From contig NZ_SOAY01000013.1 in NCBI RefSeq assembly GCF_004364165.1, positions 1 to 64,000 on the forward strand: a DNA stretch of 64,000 bases, written 5' to 3'. This DNA comes from Maribacter spongiicola. Its GTDB lineage: Bacteria > Bacteroidota > Bacteroidia > Flavobacteriales > Flavobacteriaceae. Under the pieces are notes generated by a model. That model was not told the origin of the DNA and did no database searches. It saw only the letters and a list, made by a program, of their open reading frames with translations. Within the stretch, counting starts at the first letter, position 1; each line of letters starts with the position of its first letter. The translations under genes and the position numbers were made by a program. Below are positions 26,236 to 34,168 of this stretch, in pieces.

Positions 26236-26261
26236 TTCCCCCTTTGGGGGCTAGGGGGCTT
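26236..26261. repeat. CCCCCTTTGGGGG palindrome containing the TolC-gene stop codon
   Basis: The palindrome plus CTAGGGGG overlaps the end of the TolC-like gene. The stop codon and the last codons (Ala, Pro) are read from the repeat itself, so the C-terminus seems to have been set by arrival or copying of this element. Heptamer-like words (TTGTTCGTTGTTGG) lie nearby at about 26117-26130. Confidence 0.7.
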
Positions 26262-27603
26262 CAATATTAAAAACTGGCAAGCCTCTGTAAAAATCTAATG
26301 TACTCTTATTGATTTCTGATCTTAATTTTACTTGTAAGTTTTCGTTCTGCGCACTCGCATATAAGTTTTTAGCCGTAAAAAGTTCTAGTGTATTTATCAA
26401 TCCTTTTTCATATCGTTTTTGTGCTATGGTAAAGGCTAAATTCTGAGCTTCCATTTTCTGATTGCTCTGTACCAATTCTAACAGCAAAGAATTATAATCT
26501 TGCACTAATTTCTGTATGGCTTGAAAAAGTACCTGTTCTTGTGTTTTTAAATTATTCTCTGCTCTTAGTTTTTCAATTTTAGATTGCTTTATTCTAGATC
26601 TTGCCGACCAACCATTACTTATTGGCACATTTAAATTGACACCAATATATTGCGAGGTATTATCTCGAAACTGCTCTCTAAATGGTAATGTATTACCTAA
26701 TGTATCTCTAAAAGTTTCGAAATACCCTGTACCAATACCTGCAAAGAACGATAGCGAAGGATATAATCTACCTCTAGAAACCGCCACTTGTTTTTTAGCC
26801 GCCTCTGCTCTAAATTCTTGTGCTTTTATCATAGGTATAAACTCCCTTGCTTCGGTGTAAACGGAATCAGATTTCATTTCTTGACTATTAAATTCTGATA
26901 CTATTTCTTCTAAGTCTTTCTGGATTGTTATGTCTGAAGTGTTCTCTAAATTCATTTCTTGAATCAAAGTCAACTTAGCCGAAGCCAATTGATTTTTGCT
27001 TTGGGTTACGTTCAACTTATCGGTCAACAATAACGATTCTGCTTCATATAAATCTGCACCTGCTTTCAACCCCAACTCTACCTGCTTTTCAACTAAGCTA
27101 TAGTTCGTTTGCGATACCGTTAATTGTTCTTTTGATATTTCTACCAATCCCTCAAAAAACTGAATATCATAAAAAGCTTGCATGACTCTAAATGCCAATA
27201 AATACTTTTGCTGTAATACTTCTTCTTGTGTTGCCTTAAATAACAACTTAGAGGCTTTTATTGAATTTATTTTCTGAAACCCTTGAAACAGATCAATCGA
27301 AGATTCTAAAGAATAATTGTTCGAATAAAAATCTTGATTTACGAATGTACCCGTATTAGGATCTTCTGCTCTACCATAATTAATAAGATAGCTTGAAGAT
27401 GCATTTACCGATGGCAACAAATTACGAACCGACTGTCTGTAGGTTTCTCTGTTAGATTGGTTGGTATATTTAAAGTCATTCAACTGCAAGTTATGCTCCA
27501 TTGCATAAGAAACACATTCATCTAATGTCCAGCTTTCTTGCGCAAGTACAGACCCCCAAATAGAGAGTAGTAAAAGTGTCGTTATTTTAAATTTTTGATT
27601 CAT
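26251..27603 (-). CDS. TolC-family outer membrane efflux protein
   Basis: This 450-residue protein has a cleavable signal peptide (LLLLSIWGSVLAQ, residues 11-23). It has the duplicated OEP/TolC organisation: helices rich in Gln, Lys and Glu around residues 30-215 and 240-440, and outer-membrane strand segments such as VNASSSYLINYGR and LSFFAGIGTGYF. It would form the trimeric exit duct of a tripartite exporter. It is the first gene of the unit TolC-adaptor-ATPase-permease 7-permease 6. It is preceded by the best sigma-54-like promoter (27629-27644) and a twin palindrome (27708-27746) shared with the divergent regulator gene. The C-terminal residues come from a palindromic repeat. Confidence 0.94.
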   Translation of the reverse strand: MNQKFKITTLLLLSIWGSVLAQESWTLDECVSYAMEHNLQLNDFKYTNQSNRETYRQSVRNLLPSVNASSSYLINYGRAEDPNTGTFVNQDFYSNNYSLESSIDLFQGFQKINSIKASKLLFKATQEEVLQQKYLLAFRVMQAFYDIQFFEGLVEISKEQLTVSQTNYSLVEKQVELGLKAGADLYEAESLLLTDKLNVTQSKNQLASAKLTLIQEMNLENTSDITIQKDLEEIVSEFNSQEMKSDSVYTEAREFIPMIKAQEFRAEAAKKQVAVSRGRLYPSLSFFAGIGTGYFETFRDTLGNTLPFREQFRDNTSQYIGVNLNVPISNGWSARSRIKQSKIEKLRAENNLKTQEQVLFQAIQKLVQDYNSLLLELVQSNQKMEAQNLAFTIAQKRYEKGLINTLELFTAKNLYASAQNENLQVKLRSEINKSTLDFYRGLPVFNIEAP

Positions 27604-27628
27604 TTCTAAATTGGTATGCCATTCTCTA

Positions 27629-27644
27629 TACTATATACGTGCCA
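27629..27644 (-). promoter_or_regulatory. Sigma-54-like promoter for the TolC unit
   Basis: The minus strand reads TGGCACGTATATAGTA. The -24 heptamer TGGCACG is a perfect consensus, the spacer is right, and the -12 word is TAGT where TTGC is usual. It lies 26 bases upstream of the TolC start, giving a leader of roughly 14 bases. Confidence 0.65.
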
Positions 27645-27707
27645 TAAATTCAAACTACTGATTTACAGATTATTACATTAATAAAATAATTATCACTTTA
27701 TTTTCAG

Positions 27708-27746
27708 TGTAAAAATGTTGTACAGATAATGTCAAATATTTTTACA
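27708..27746. promoter_or_regulatory. Twin palindromic activator sites (UAS pair) between TolC gene and regulator
   Basis: TGTAAAAATGTTGTACA (27708-27724) and TGTCAAATATTTTTACA (27730-27746) are separated by 5 bases. The pair begins 64 bases upstream of the -24 element, one helical turn more than the 54 bases at the other two copies. It lies in the divergent gap ahead of the activator gene, so autoregulation is possible. I see no matching promoter on the plus strand. Confidence 0.75.
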
Positions 27747-27803
27747 GTACCATGAAAATACAAACTTGTATGTGTAGTTTTAAAAGAGTTAATAGAATTT
27801 ACC

Positions 27804-29168
27804 ATGATCGATGCTAAAATACTTGTTGTAGATGATACCAAAAGTGTATTGAGCGCTTTAGAGATATTATTACAGTTTGAATATAAAAGTGTTCAGACTA
27901 TTTCTAATCCCAATTTACTTACCTCTTTCCCCAACCTAAAAGAAATTGATATCATACTATTAGATATGAATTTTTCTGCGGGAGTAAACACCGGTAATGA
28001 GGGCTTATATTGGTTACGAGAAATAAAAAAGAAGGCACCACATATATCGGTAATTATGATGACGGCTTATGGTGCCGTTGAACTTGCCGTTGAAGCGATC
28101 AAAGAAGGTGCTACTGATTTTGTACTAAAACCTTGGAACAACGAGCGACTGTTAACTACCGTAAAATCTGCTTACGAGCTTAGAAAATCGCAAAAAGAGG
28201 TACAGCACCTAAAACAGAAAGAGAATAATTTAAAGCAAGTAATTAATCAGAATTCAAATTACATTATCGGGAATTCCAAAGCATTGAACAGTGTTTTAAA
28301 CCTCGTGCAAAAAGTTGCCAAAACAGATGTAAATATTTTAGTTACTGGCGAGAATGGTACAGGAAAAGAATTAATCGCTCGCGAACTGCATAAATCGTCT
28401 GCCAGAAATAATGAGGTTTTTATTTCAGTGGATATGGGTTCTATCTCCGAGAATTTATTTGAAAGCGAACTTTTTGGTCATGTAAAAGGGTCTTTTACAG
28501 ATGCTAAAGATGATCGCGCAGGTAAATTTGAAGCTGCAAATGGCGGAACATTGTTCTTAGATGAAATCGGAAACCTTTCTTTACAGATGCAAGCAAAACT
28601 GTTATCTGTTATTCAGAATAGGGTTGTTGTGCGTGTAGGATCCAACAAACCTATCGCTGTAGATATCAGATTAATTTGTGCTACTAATGGTAACTTAGAA
28701 CAAATGGTTTCTGACGGATTGTTTCGTGAAGATCTTTTATACCGAATAAACACCATTCAAGTACAGGTACCTGCATTGCGTGATCGAGATAATGATGTGT
28801 TAGTTTTATCTAATTTCTTCTTGAAAAAATTCTCCAATAAATACGGTAAGCCTAGTTTAAAAATCAATCAATCTGCACAAGAGAAATTAATGAGCTACCC
28901 ATGGCCCGGTAATGTTAGAGAGCTTCTGCATACCATGGAGCGTGCCGTTATACTTTCTGAAGGAAATGTGTTAAAACCAACCGATTTTCTGTTAGATACC
29001 AAGACTACGGTAACCATTGAAGGCGGACCAAAAACGCTGGAAGAAATGGAACTGGTGATGATCAATAAAGCACTAAGTGACCATGAAGGAAATTACAGTG
29101 CCGCTGCCGATCAATTGGGTATTTCGAGACAAACACTTTACAATAAACTTAAAAAATCGGTTAAATAA
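27804..29168 (+). CDS. Sigma-54-dependent response regulator (NtrC family)
   Basis: This 454-residue activator has three domains. The receiver has acidic Asp10/Asp11 and phospho-acceptor Asp54 in ILLDMNFSAG. The AAA+ domain has Walker A GENGTGKE (182-189) and a GSFTDA loop (229-234) in place of GAFTGA. The Fis-type helix-turn-helix at the C-terminus contains NYSAAADQLGISRQTLYNKL. Such proteins bind upstream palindromes and remodel sigma-54 polymerase. It is divergent from the efflux genes, and the twin palindromes between them are its likely sites. The altered sigma-54 contact loop is worth comparing with the altered -12 words. Its stop overlaps the kinase start by one base (TAATG), so the two proteins are translationally coupled. 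Confidence 0.95.
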   Translation: MIDAKILVVDDTKSVLSALEILLQFEYKSVQTISNPNLLTSFPNLKEIDIILLDMNFSAGVNTGNEGLYWLREIKKKAPHISVIMMTAYGAVELAVEAIKEGATDFVLKPWNNERLLTTVKSAYELRKSQKEVQHLKQKENNLKQVINQNSNYIIGNSKALNSVLNLVQKVAKTDVNILVTGENGTGKELIARELHKSSARNNEVFISVDMGSISENLFESELFGHVKGSFTDAKDDRAGKFEAANGGTLFLDEIGNLSLQMQAKLLSVIQNRVVVRVGSNKPIAVDIRLICATNGNLEQMVSDGLFREDLLYRINTIQVQVPALRDRDNDVLVLSNFFLKKFSNKYGKPSLKINQSAQEKLMSYPWPGNVRELLHTMERAVILSEGNVLKPTDFLLDTKTTVTIEGGPKTLEEMELVMINKALSDHEGNYSAAADQLGISRQTLYNKLKKSVK

Positions 29169-30514
29169 TGGTCAGCAAAAGTATATACTATCAGCTTGTT
29201 TTCAGGATTATTCTGATAGCCGTTTGTGCGCTACTCACCGCATTTCTGTTTTTTAAAGAACATTATCTGCTCAGTGTTATTTTAAGTCTTGTGTTTATAG
29301 GACAGGCATACGGACTCATACACTACGTGAACCAGACCAATAGAAAAATTGCTTATTTCTTTGATGCCATTAAAAATGAAGATTTCACCTTACGCTTTCC
29401 TGAAAAACTGAGTGTAAAATCTATTGAAGAACTCAACCATAGCTTGAATATGCTGAATGGAATGATTCAAGATATTCATGTAAAAAAACAAGCCCAAGAG
29501 CAGTATTACCAAGAAATATTAAGGCAAGCAGACATTGGTATATTTACCGTTAATGACAAGGGGCATATTTTATACGCGAACCCAACGGTACAAGATTTGC
29601 TCAACTACCGACCACTTAACCATGTAAAGCAATTAAAGCAAATAGACCCAAATCTCTACAGTCTATTTGAATCTTTAGAGCCTTTTGAAAGTACGTTATA
29701 TTCTTTAGGCAATGAACGTGGCAAAAAAGAATTGACCTTGAAATGTACGCCTATAGCAATTGAAGGTAAGCAGTTGTTATTGGTCATTGTTCATGATATT
29801 CAAAAAGAATTAGACGATAAAGAAACTGATTCTTGGGTGAAACTAATTCGTGTTCTAACCCATGAGATCATGAATACCATTACACCGATTACCTCTATTT
29901 CTGAGTCTATCTTAAAATACTTTAAAAAAGGCAATGTGCTTTCTACGCCCGAAGAATTCGGAGAACTGCAGATAAAAAACTCTGCAAAAGGTTTAGAGGT
30001 TATCAAAGAACAAGGCAATGATTTAATGAGTTTTGTACAGTCGTACCGAACATTTTTAAGTGTGCCCGAACCTGATCGAGAATTAATACCCGCAAGCAAA
30101 ATTTTAGAAAGAGTACGGTTATTGTTACAAGAGTATACCAACGGACATAATATTACTTTAGAAGTATCATCTGAACCTGAAGATCTAGAACTTTATATGG
30201 ACGAAAAACAGATTACCCAAATACTTTTAAACCTTGGGAAAAATGCCCAACAAGCGCTTGAAGGTCAAGATGAGGGTAGCATCATTATAAAAGCGGAAGA
30301 AGATGCGCAGGGTAAAAAATATATTACGGTTACTGATAACGGTCCTGGGGTTTCTGCGGAGTTATTAGATGAAATATTTGTTCCGTTTTTTACCACTAAA
30401 AATACTGGAACAGGTATCGGTTTAAGCTTAAGTAAGCAGATTATGCGAATGCACGGTGGGTCAATTAGGGTAGTTTCAAATGAAAAGACAACATTTACCT
30501 TAACATTTCAATAG
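29168..30514 (+). CDS. Sensor histidine kinase (NtrY-like) for the efflux regulator
   Basis: This 448-residue membrane kinase has two closely spaced N-terminal helices (about residues 8-30 and 32-54) with almost no periplasmic loop. It therefore probably senses within the membrane or cytoplasm. A HAMP-like linker and a PAS domain (about residues 115-215) follow. The dimerisation helix has phospho-acceptor His232 in THEIMNTITPI. The ATP-binding domain has NLGKNAQQAL, DNGPGVS and GTGIGLSLS. The HEIMN variant of the H-box is common in kinases paired with NtrC-type regulators. It is coupled to the regulator gene by a one-base overlap. A membrane-embedded sensor would fit an envelope stress or export-load signal, but that is inference. 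Confidence 0.94.
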   Translation: MVSKSIYYQLVFRIILIAVCALLTAFLFFKEHYLLSVILSLVFIGQAYGLIHYVNQTNRKIAYFFDAIKNEDFTLRFPEKLSVKSIEELNHSLNMLNGMIQDIHVKKQAQEQYYQEILRQADIGIFTVNDKGHILYANPTVQDLLNYRPLNHVKQLKQIDPNLYSLFESLEPFESTLYSLGNERGKKELTLKCTPIAIEGKQLLLVIVHDIQKELDDKETDSWVKLIRVLTHEIMNTITPITSISESILKYFKKGNVLSTPEEFGELQIKNSAKGLEVIKEQGNDLMSFVQSYRTFLSVPEPDRELIPASKILERVRLLLQEYTNGHNITLEVSSEPEDLELYMDEKQITQILLNLGKNAQQALEGQDEGSIIIKAEEDAQGKKYITVTDNGPGVSAELLDEIFVPFFTTKNTGTGIGLSLSKQIMRMHGGSIRVVSNEKTTFTLTFQ

Positions 30515-30516
30515 TC

Positions 30517-30861
30517 TTATAATTCCGCCTTAAGCTCTGTAAATGGGTCCCAAAAGTAATTTTCTAATTGTACTATTTGTAAATCTTTAATTACTACTCC
30601 CTCACCTTCCAACAGTTGTTGCATAAGATTGGTACCATCAAAATGATGTTTTCCAGTAAGTAATCCGGCTTTATTGACCACCCTATGTGCAGGAATGTCA
30701 TCCATATTATGCGATGCATTCATTGCCCAACCTACCATTCTTGCACTACGTGCAGCACCTAAATATTTAGCTATTGCGCCGTAAGACGTTACACGCCCTT
30801 CGGGTATTAACCGTGCTACCTGATATACTCTTTCAAAGAAATTCTCATTTTCAGGTTTCAT
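30517..30861 (-). CDS. Alkyltransferase-like protein (ATL, MGMT family without catalytic Cys)
   Basis: This 114-residue protein has the DNA-binding domain of O6-alkylguanine-DNA alkyltransferase: GRVTSYGAIAKYLG, then ARMVGWAMNAS with the Arg finger, then the active-site loop. The loop reads IPAHRVV (residues 56-62): Ala58 replaces the methyl-accepting Cys of PCHRV. The protein should therefore bind alkylated guanine without repairing it and pass the lesion to nucleotide excision repair, as known for ATL proteins. It ends 2 bases beyond the kinase stop on the opposite strand and lies 13 bases after the LysE gene, with which it may be co-transcribed. Confidence 0.92.
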   Translation of the reverse strand: MKPENENFFERVYQVARLIPEGRVTSYGAIAKYLGAARSARMVGWAMNASHNMDDIPAHRVVNKAGLLTGKHHFDGTNLMQQLLEGEGVVIKDLQIVQLENYFWDPFTELKAEL

Positions 30862-30874
30862 CGCCTACATCCGT

Positions 30875-31501
30875 TTAATTAAACAATCTAAAAGCAGTGA
30901 TTATAAATAGCAACACCATTAATCCGCTTAAAATAAAATTACTATTCTTGGAAAACGACTTTGTTTTATGCTCCCAATTATTAAAATAGATGACATATAA
31001 ATACATGGCCAGAAATGTTCCACTACCTGCAGCAAGAATAAACAAAACCTCATCTATTATTTTAAAGGTCATAAAACCTTGCGAATGAAAAACCGTATTC
31101 AAACCGCTATAATAAGGTATCGCCAAAAGATTAATAAGCGCTAGAAAGACTCCTTTAGAAAAACTATTTCGTTTTTTGGTCTCGGTAAGGATCAACGGCT
31201 TATTCTCTTGCTTTTTACCTTTTATAAAAAATACAATTGCCAACACAAAGAATATACCCAAAGCCAATTGCAGAAGTACCTCGATTACATGTTGATTTCT
31301 AGAAATTAATTTTGCGATACGTACCGATACATACGTTTGTAACATTACCGCAAGAGCAACACCCAAGCCAAAGATAATTCCATTTGTTTTTCCCTTTTCT
31401 ACACTCGTCTTTGCTGCATTTAAATTCAGCAAACCGGGCGGTAGTGAGGCGAAGAAGGCCGCACCAAAAGTGAATACAAATAAAATAGGTAATTGTTGCA
31501 T
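30875..31501 (-). CDS. LysE-family translocator
   Basis: This 208-residue integral membrane protein has about six helices and the LysE/RhtB-type N-terminus (FTFGAAFFASLPPGLLNLNAAKTSVEKG). Family members export amino acids or related small molecules by proton exchange; the substrate cannot be told. It lies 4 bases after the trmB stop, so it is translated from the trmB transcript. Lineage gene order, not shared function, is the likely reason for the pairing. Confidence 0.88.
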   Translation of the reverse strand: MQQLPILFVFTFGAAFFASLPPGLLNLNAAKTSVEKGKTNGIIFGLGVALAVMLQTYVSVRIAKLISRNQHVIEVLLQLALGIFFVLAIVFFIKGKKQENKPLILTETKKRNSFSKGVFLALINLLAIPYYSGLNTVFHSQGFMTFKIIDEVLFILAAGSGTFLAMYLYVIYFNNWEHKTKSFSKNSNFILSGLMVLLFIITAFRLFN

Positions 31502-31505
31502 TGAA

Positions 31506-32174
31506 TCAGTTTACCTTGAACCTAATAAAGGTAATAGGTTTTCCCTTTTCAAGATACTGATTTTCATAGAAAGTCTGTATTTCTAGGACTTCTTTAGGGC
31601 TACCTTCATTTTTATACACATCATGATTGGCGTAAAGTACTTCTAAACCAAGCCCGTGTAACAAACCCAAAGTATACCCGTGCATAAACTCGCTATCGGT
31701 TTTAAGATTTACCGTTCCGTCAGGTTTTAGAACTTGCTTATAGCGCTCTAAAAATGCCGTATTGGTCATACGGTGTTTAGTACGCTTATATTTTATCTGT
31801 GGATCAGGAAAGGTGATCCAAATTTCAGATACCTCTTCTTTATCGAAAAGATGGTCTATTAGTTCAATTTGAGTCCGAATAAAACAAACATTTGGCAAAT
31901 CTCCCTCTACAGCTTCCTTGGCTCCTTTCCAGAAACGGGCACCTTTTATATCGATACCGATAAAATTCTTGTTCGGAAATTTCTTTGCCAAGCCAACGGT
32001 GTACTCCCCTTTACCACAACCCAATTCTAATACAATAGGGTTATCGTTTTTGAAATGGGTATTCCATTTTCCTTTCAACGGGAAACCACCTACCACTTCG
32101 TCTCTTATTGGTTGAATTACGTTTGAAAACGTCTCGTTTTCTTGAAATCGCTTTAATTTATTTTTACTTCCCAC
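31506..32174 (-). CDS. trmB: tRNA (guanine-N7-)-methyltransferase TrmB
   Basis: This 222-residue SAM-dependent enzyme makes m7G46 in the variable loop of tRNAs. The SAM-binding motif is VLELGCGKGEYTVGLA (about residues 48-63), and the family signature is SEIWITFPDPQIKYKRTKHRMT. The acidic residues of ELGCGKGEY and ITFPDPQ are in place, and length is normal for TrmB. It heads a short series with the LysE and ATL genes downstream. Confidence 0.95.
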   Translation of the reverse strand: MGSKNKLKRFQENETFSNVIQPIRDEVVGGFPLKGKWNTHFKNDNPIVLELGCGKGEYTVGLAKKFPNKNFIGIDIKGARFWKGAKEAVEGDLPNVCFIRTQIELIDHLFDKEEVSEIWITFPDPQIKYKRTKHRMTNTAFLERYKQVLKPDGTVNLKTDSEFMHGYTLGLLHGLGLEVLYANHDVYKNEGSPKEVLEIQTFYENQYLEKGKPITFIRFKVN

Positions 32175-32226
32175 AATTTTTACATCTAAACTGGGGCAAA
32201 TCTAAGAAAAAAGAGAGGGTTAGCGA

Positions 32227-33297
32227 TTATTGTAGTTCCTCTATTTGAACGATACTTTTCTCTAGCGTAAAAGAAAACTCTGAACCGACCTCAACCGCAC
32301 TTTCTACAAAGATTTTTTCTCCGTGCGCTTCAATAACATGTTTTACAATGGCAAGACCCAACCCAGAGCCTCCTTCACGACGACTACCACTTTGATCTAC
32401 CCTGTAAAAACGTTCAAAAAGTCGAGGAATATGTACTGCAGGTATGCCTTCACCATTATCGGTGACTCTTACAATTACCTTATTTTTAACCAGATTCTCT
32501 ACACTTACTTCGGTTGTACCATTGTCATTACCATATTTTATAGAGTTGACCAGCAAATTGGTAAGCACCTGTTGAATTTTTTCTTTATCGGCAAATACGA
32601 ATATGGGTTGCACATATTCCATATCAAAAGTTAGGGTAATATTTTTCTTTTCCGCTTTCATCTCTAAAAGATCGAATACACTTTGTATTAGATCTATAAT
32701 ATCGAAAGAGCGCTTTTCAAGAGTAAGATGCCCTACTTCAAACTTCGTAATCAGGTCTAAGTCTTTTACAATGTAGATCAGACGATCTACCGCTTTATTG
32801 GCACGTATTAAATACTTCTTACGTACATTTTTATCATCAATTGCACCATCTAACAAGGTTTCTAGATAACCTTGCACAGTAAACAGCGGCGTTTTGAGCT
32901 CATGTGACACGTTACCCAAGAAATCCTTTCGGTATTCTTCTCTAATCTTTAACGTGTCGATTTCTATCCTTTTATCTTTTGCAAATTTTTCAATTTCAGC
33001 CGTTAAGGTTCTCATATCTGTAGTAACAGGGTATGAGGGTATCGTACTAGATTCTAGCAACTCAACATCGTCATATATTTTTTTGATTCGCTTATATATA
33101 AATTTTTCAATTCTTAATTGTAGCGTGATAAAAGATATTATAAAAAAGAAAAGAGCTGCAAAGATTAAAATACCCCAATTTATAGTACTAAATCGCCATT
33201 GTAATAAAGCGAGCACCGATATGCCTATTATTACAATATAAAACGATGAGCGAAACGCAAAACGATATGACTTTCTTGAACGTAGAGGCGCAGCCAT
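32227..33297 (-). CDS. Sensor histidine kinase, PhoR-like
   Basis: This 356-residue kinase has two adjacent N-terminal membrane helices (about residues 19-34 and 42-60) and a short linker. The HisKA domain has His132 in GNVSHELKTPLFTVQGYLE. The ATPase domain has TNLLVNSIKYG, VTDNGEGIP and GGSGLGLAIVKH. The phospho-acceptor box matches the PhoR/ResE group. The gene begins directly after the regulator stop codon (33298), so the two form a pair. The absence of a sensing domain in the periplasm agrees with the PhoR type, which takes its signal from a transporter complex. No pst genes are in the window, so the phosphate assignment rests on similarity and the neighbouring TonB receptor. Confidence 0.92.
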   Translation of the reverse strand: MAAPLRSRKSYRFAFRSSFYIVIIGISVLALLQWRFSTINWGILIFAALFFFIISFITLQLRIEKFIYKRIKKIYDDVELLESSTIPSYPVTTDMRTLTAEIEKFAKDKRIEIDTLKIREEYRKDFLGNVSHELKTPLFTVQGYLETLLDGAIDDKNVRKKYLIRANKAVDRLIYIVKDLDLITKFEVGHLTLEKRSFDIIDLIQSVFDLLEMKAEKKNITLTFDMEYVQPIFVFADKEKIQQVLTNLLVNSIKYGNDNGTTEVSVENLVKNKVIVRVTDNGEGIPAVHIPRLFERFYRVDQSGSRREGGSGLGLAIVKHVIEAHGEKIFVESAVEVGSEFSFTLEKSIVQIEELQ

Positions 33298-33993
33298 TTA
33301 GAGTACAAACTTATATCCTACTCCCTTTACGGTCTTAAAATGGTCCTCACCTATTTTCTCACGAAGCTTTCTAATGTGTACGTCTATGGTACGACCACCA
33401 ACTACCACCTCGTTACCCCAAACTCTATCAAGAATTACTTCTCTTTTAAATACCTTACTAGGTTTTGAAGTTAATAAGGCTAGAAGTTCAAACTCTTTTC
33501 TAGGTAAAATGATCTCTTTACCTTTCTTGATAATCTTATATTCTTCTCTATTAATAACGATATCACCAACTTTGGTAATATCTTCTTGAGCGTTTTCTTC
33601 GTTTTTAATACGTCTAAGTAGTGCATTTACCTTGCTTACCAAAACCTTAGGTTTAATAGGTTTTGTAATATAATCATCTGCACCTGCATCAAAACCGGCT
33701 ACCTGAGAATAATCTTCTCCTCTAGCAGTTAAGAAGGTAATAATAGTATTTTCCATACCAGGAGTTCTTCTTAGAATCTCGCAAGCTTCAATACCATCCA
33801 TCTCGGGCATCATTACATCCAATATTATAAGATGGGGTAATTTCTTTTTTGCCTTGGCAACACCATCGGCACCATTTTTCGCAGTATACACATCATAACC
33901 TTCGGCAGATAAATTATAGGCCACTATCTCTAGTATGTCTGGTTCATCATCAACTAAAAGTATTCTAATGTCCTTCTTTTTCATGGTTTTCAA
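33298..33993 (-). CDS. OmpR/PhoB-family response regulator
   Basis: This 231-residue regulator has a receiver domain (VDDEPD with Asp15/Asp16, phospho-acceptor Asp59 in LIILDVMMPEMDG, and KPIKP with the conserved Lys). It also has a winged-helix DNA-binding domain (LPRKEFELLALLTSKPSKVFKR, VGGRTIDVHIRKLREKIG). It is translated with the PhoR-like kinase. The 175-base gap to the divergent TonB receptor gene contains TTTACAT and TTAACAA words repeated with an 11-base period, the geometry of sites for this family. Phosphate control is a good guess but not proven here. Confidence 0.94.
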   Translation of the reverse strand: MKTMKKKDIRILLVDDEPDILEIVAYNLSAEGYDVYTAKNGADGVAKAKKKLPHLIILDVMMPEMDGIEACEILRRTPGMENTIITFLTARGEDYSQVAGFDAGADDYITKPIKPKVLVSKVNALLRRIKNEENAQEDITKVGDIVINREEYKIIKKGKEIILPRKEFELLALLTSKPSKVFKREVILDRVWGNEVVVGGRTIDVHIRKLREKIGEDHFKTVKGVGYKFVL

Positions 33994-34044
33994 ATTAGAT
34001 TGATTGGCTCAAAAGTAAAGATAATACTATTACTGCAACGTCAG

Positions 34045-34103
34045 TTAACATTGATTTAATGTAGTAACGTTTACATAACATTAACAAAATAAATGTTTAA
34101 CAT
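34045..34103 (+). promoter_or_regulatory. Pho-box-like direct repeats upstream of the TonB receptor
   Basis: TTTACAT (34070-34076) and TTAACAA (34081-34087) are spaced 11 bases apart. Further TTAACAT words lie at 34045-34051 and 34097-34103. An 11-base direct repeat is the classic layout for PhoB-type binding. A near-consensus -7 box, TTTCTTTG, lies at 34134-34141 with no -33 element, as expected of an activated promoter. Confidence 0.45.
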
Positions 34104-34168
34104 GGATCTAACCCGAAGATTACAACCTCTCTCTTTCTTTGCCGCTGATTTAAGACTCAATATATCTA

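Noticed and set aside
27606-27621. Second sigma-54-like match TGGCATACCAATTTAG upstream of the TolC gene
   Set aside because: The -12 G is out of place and the site would put the transcript start inside the gene; the match at 27629 is better.
5601-30514. Efflux island as a transposon or prophage
   Set aside because: No integrase, transposase, tRNA junction or terminal repeats were seen; all genes are intact and regulation is coherent.
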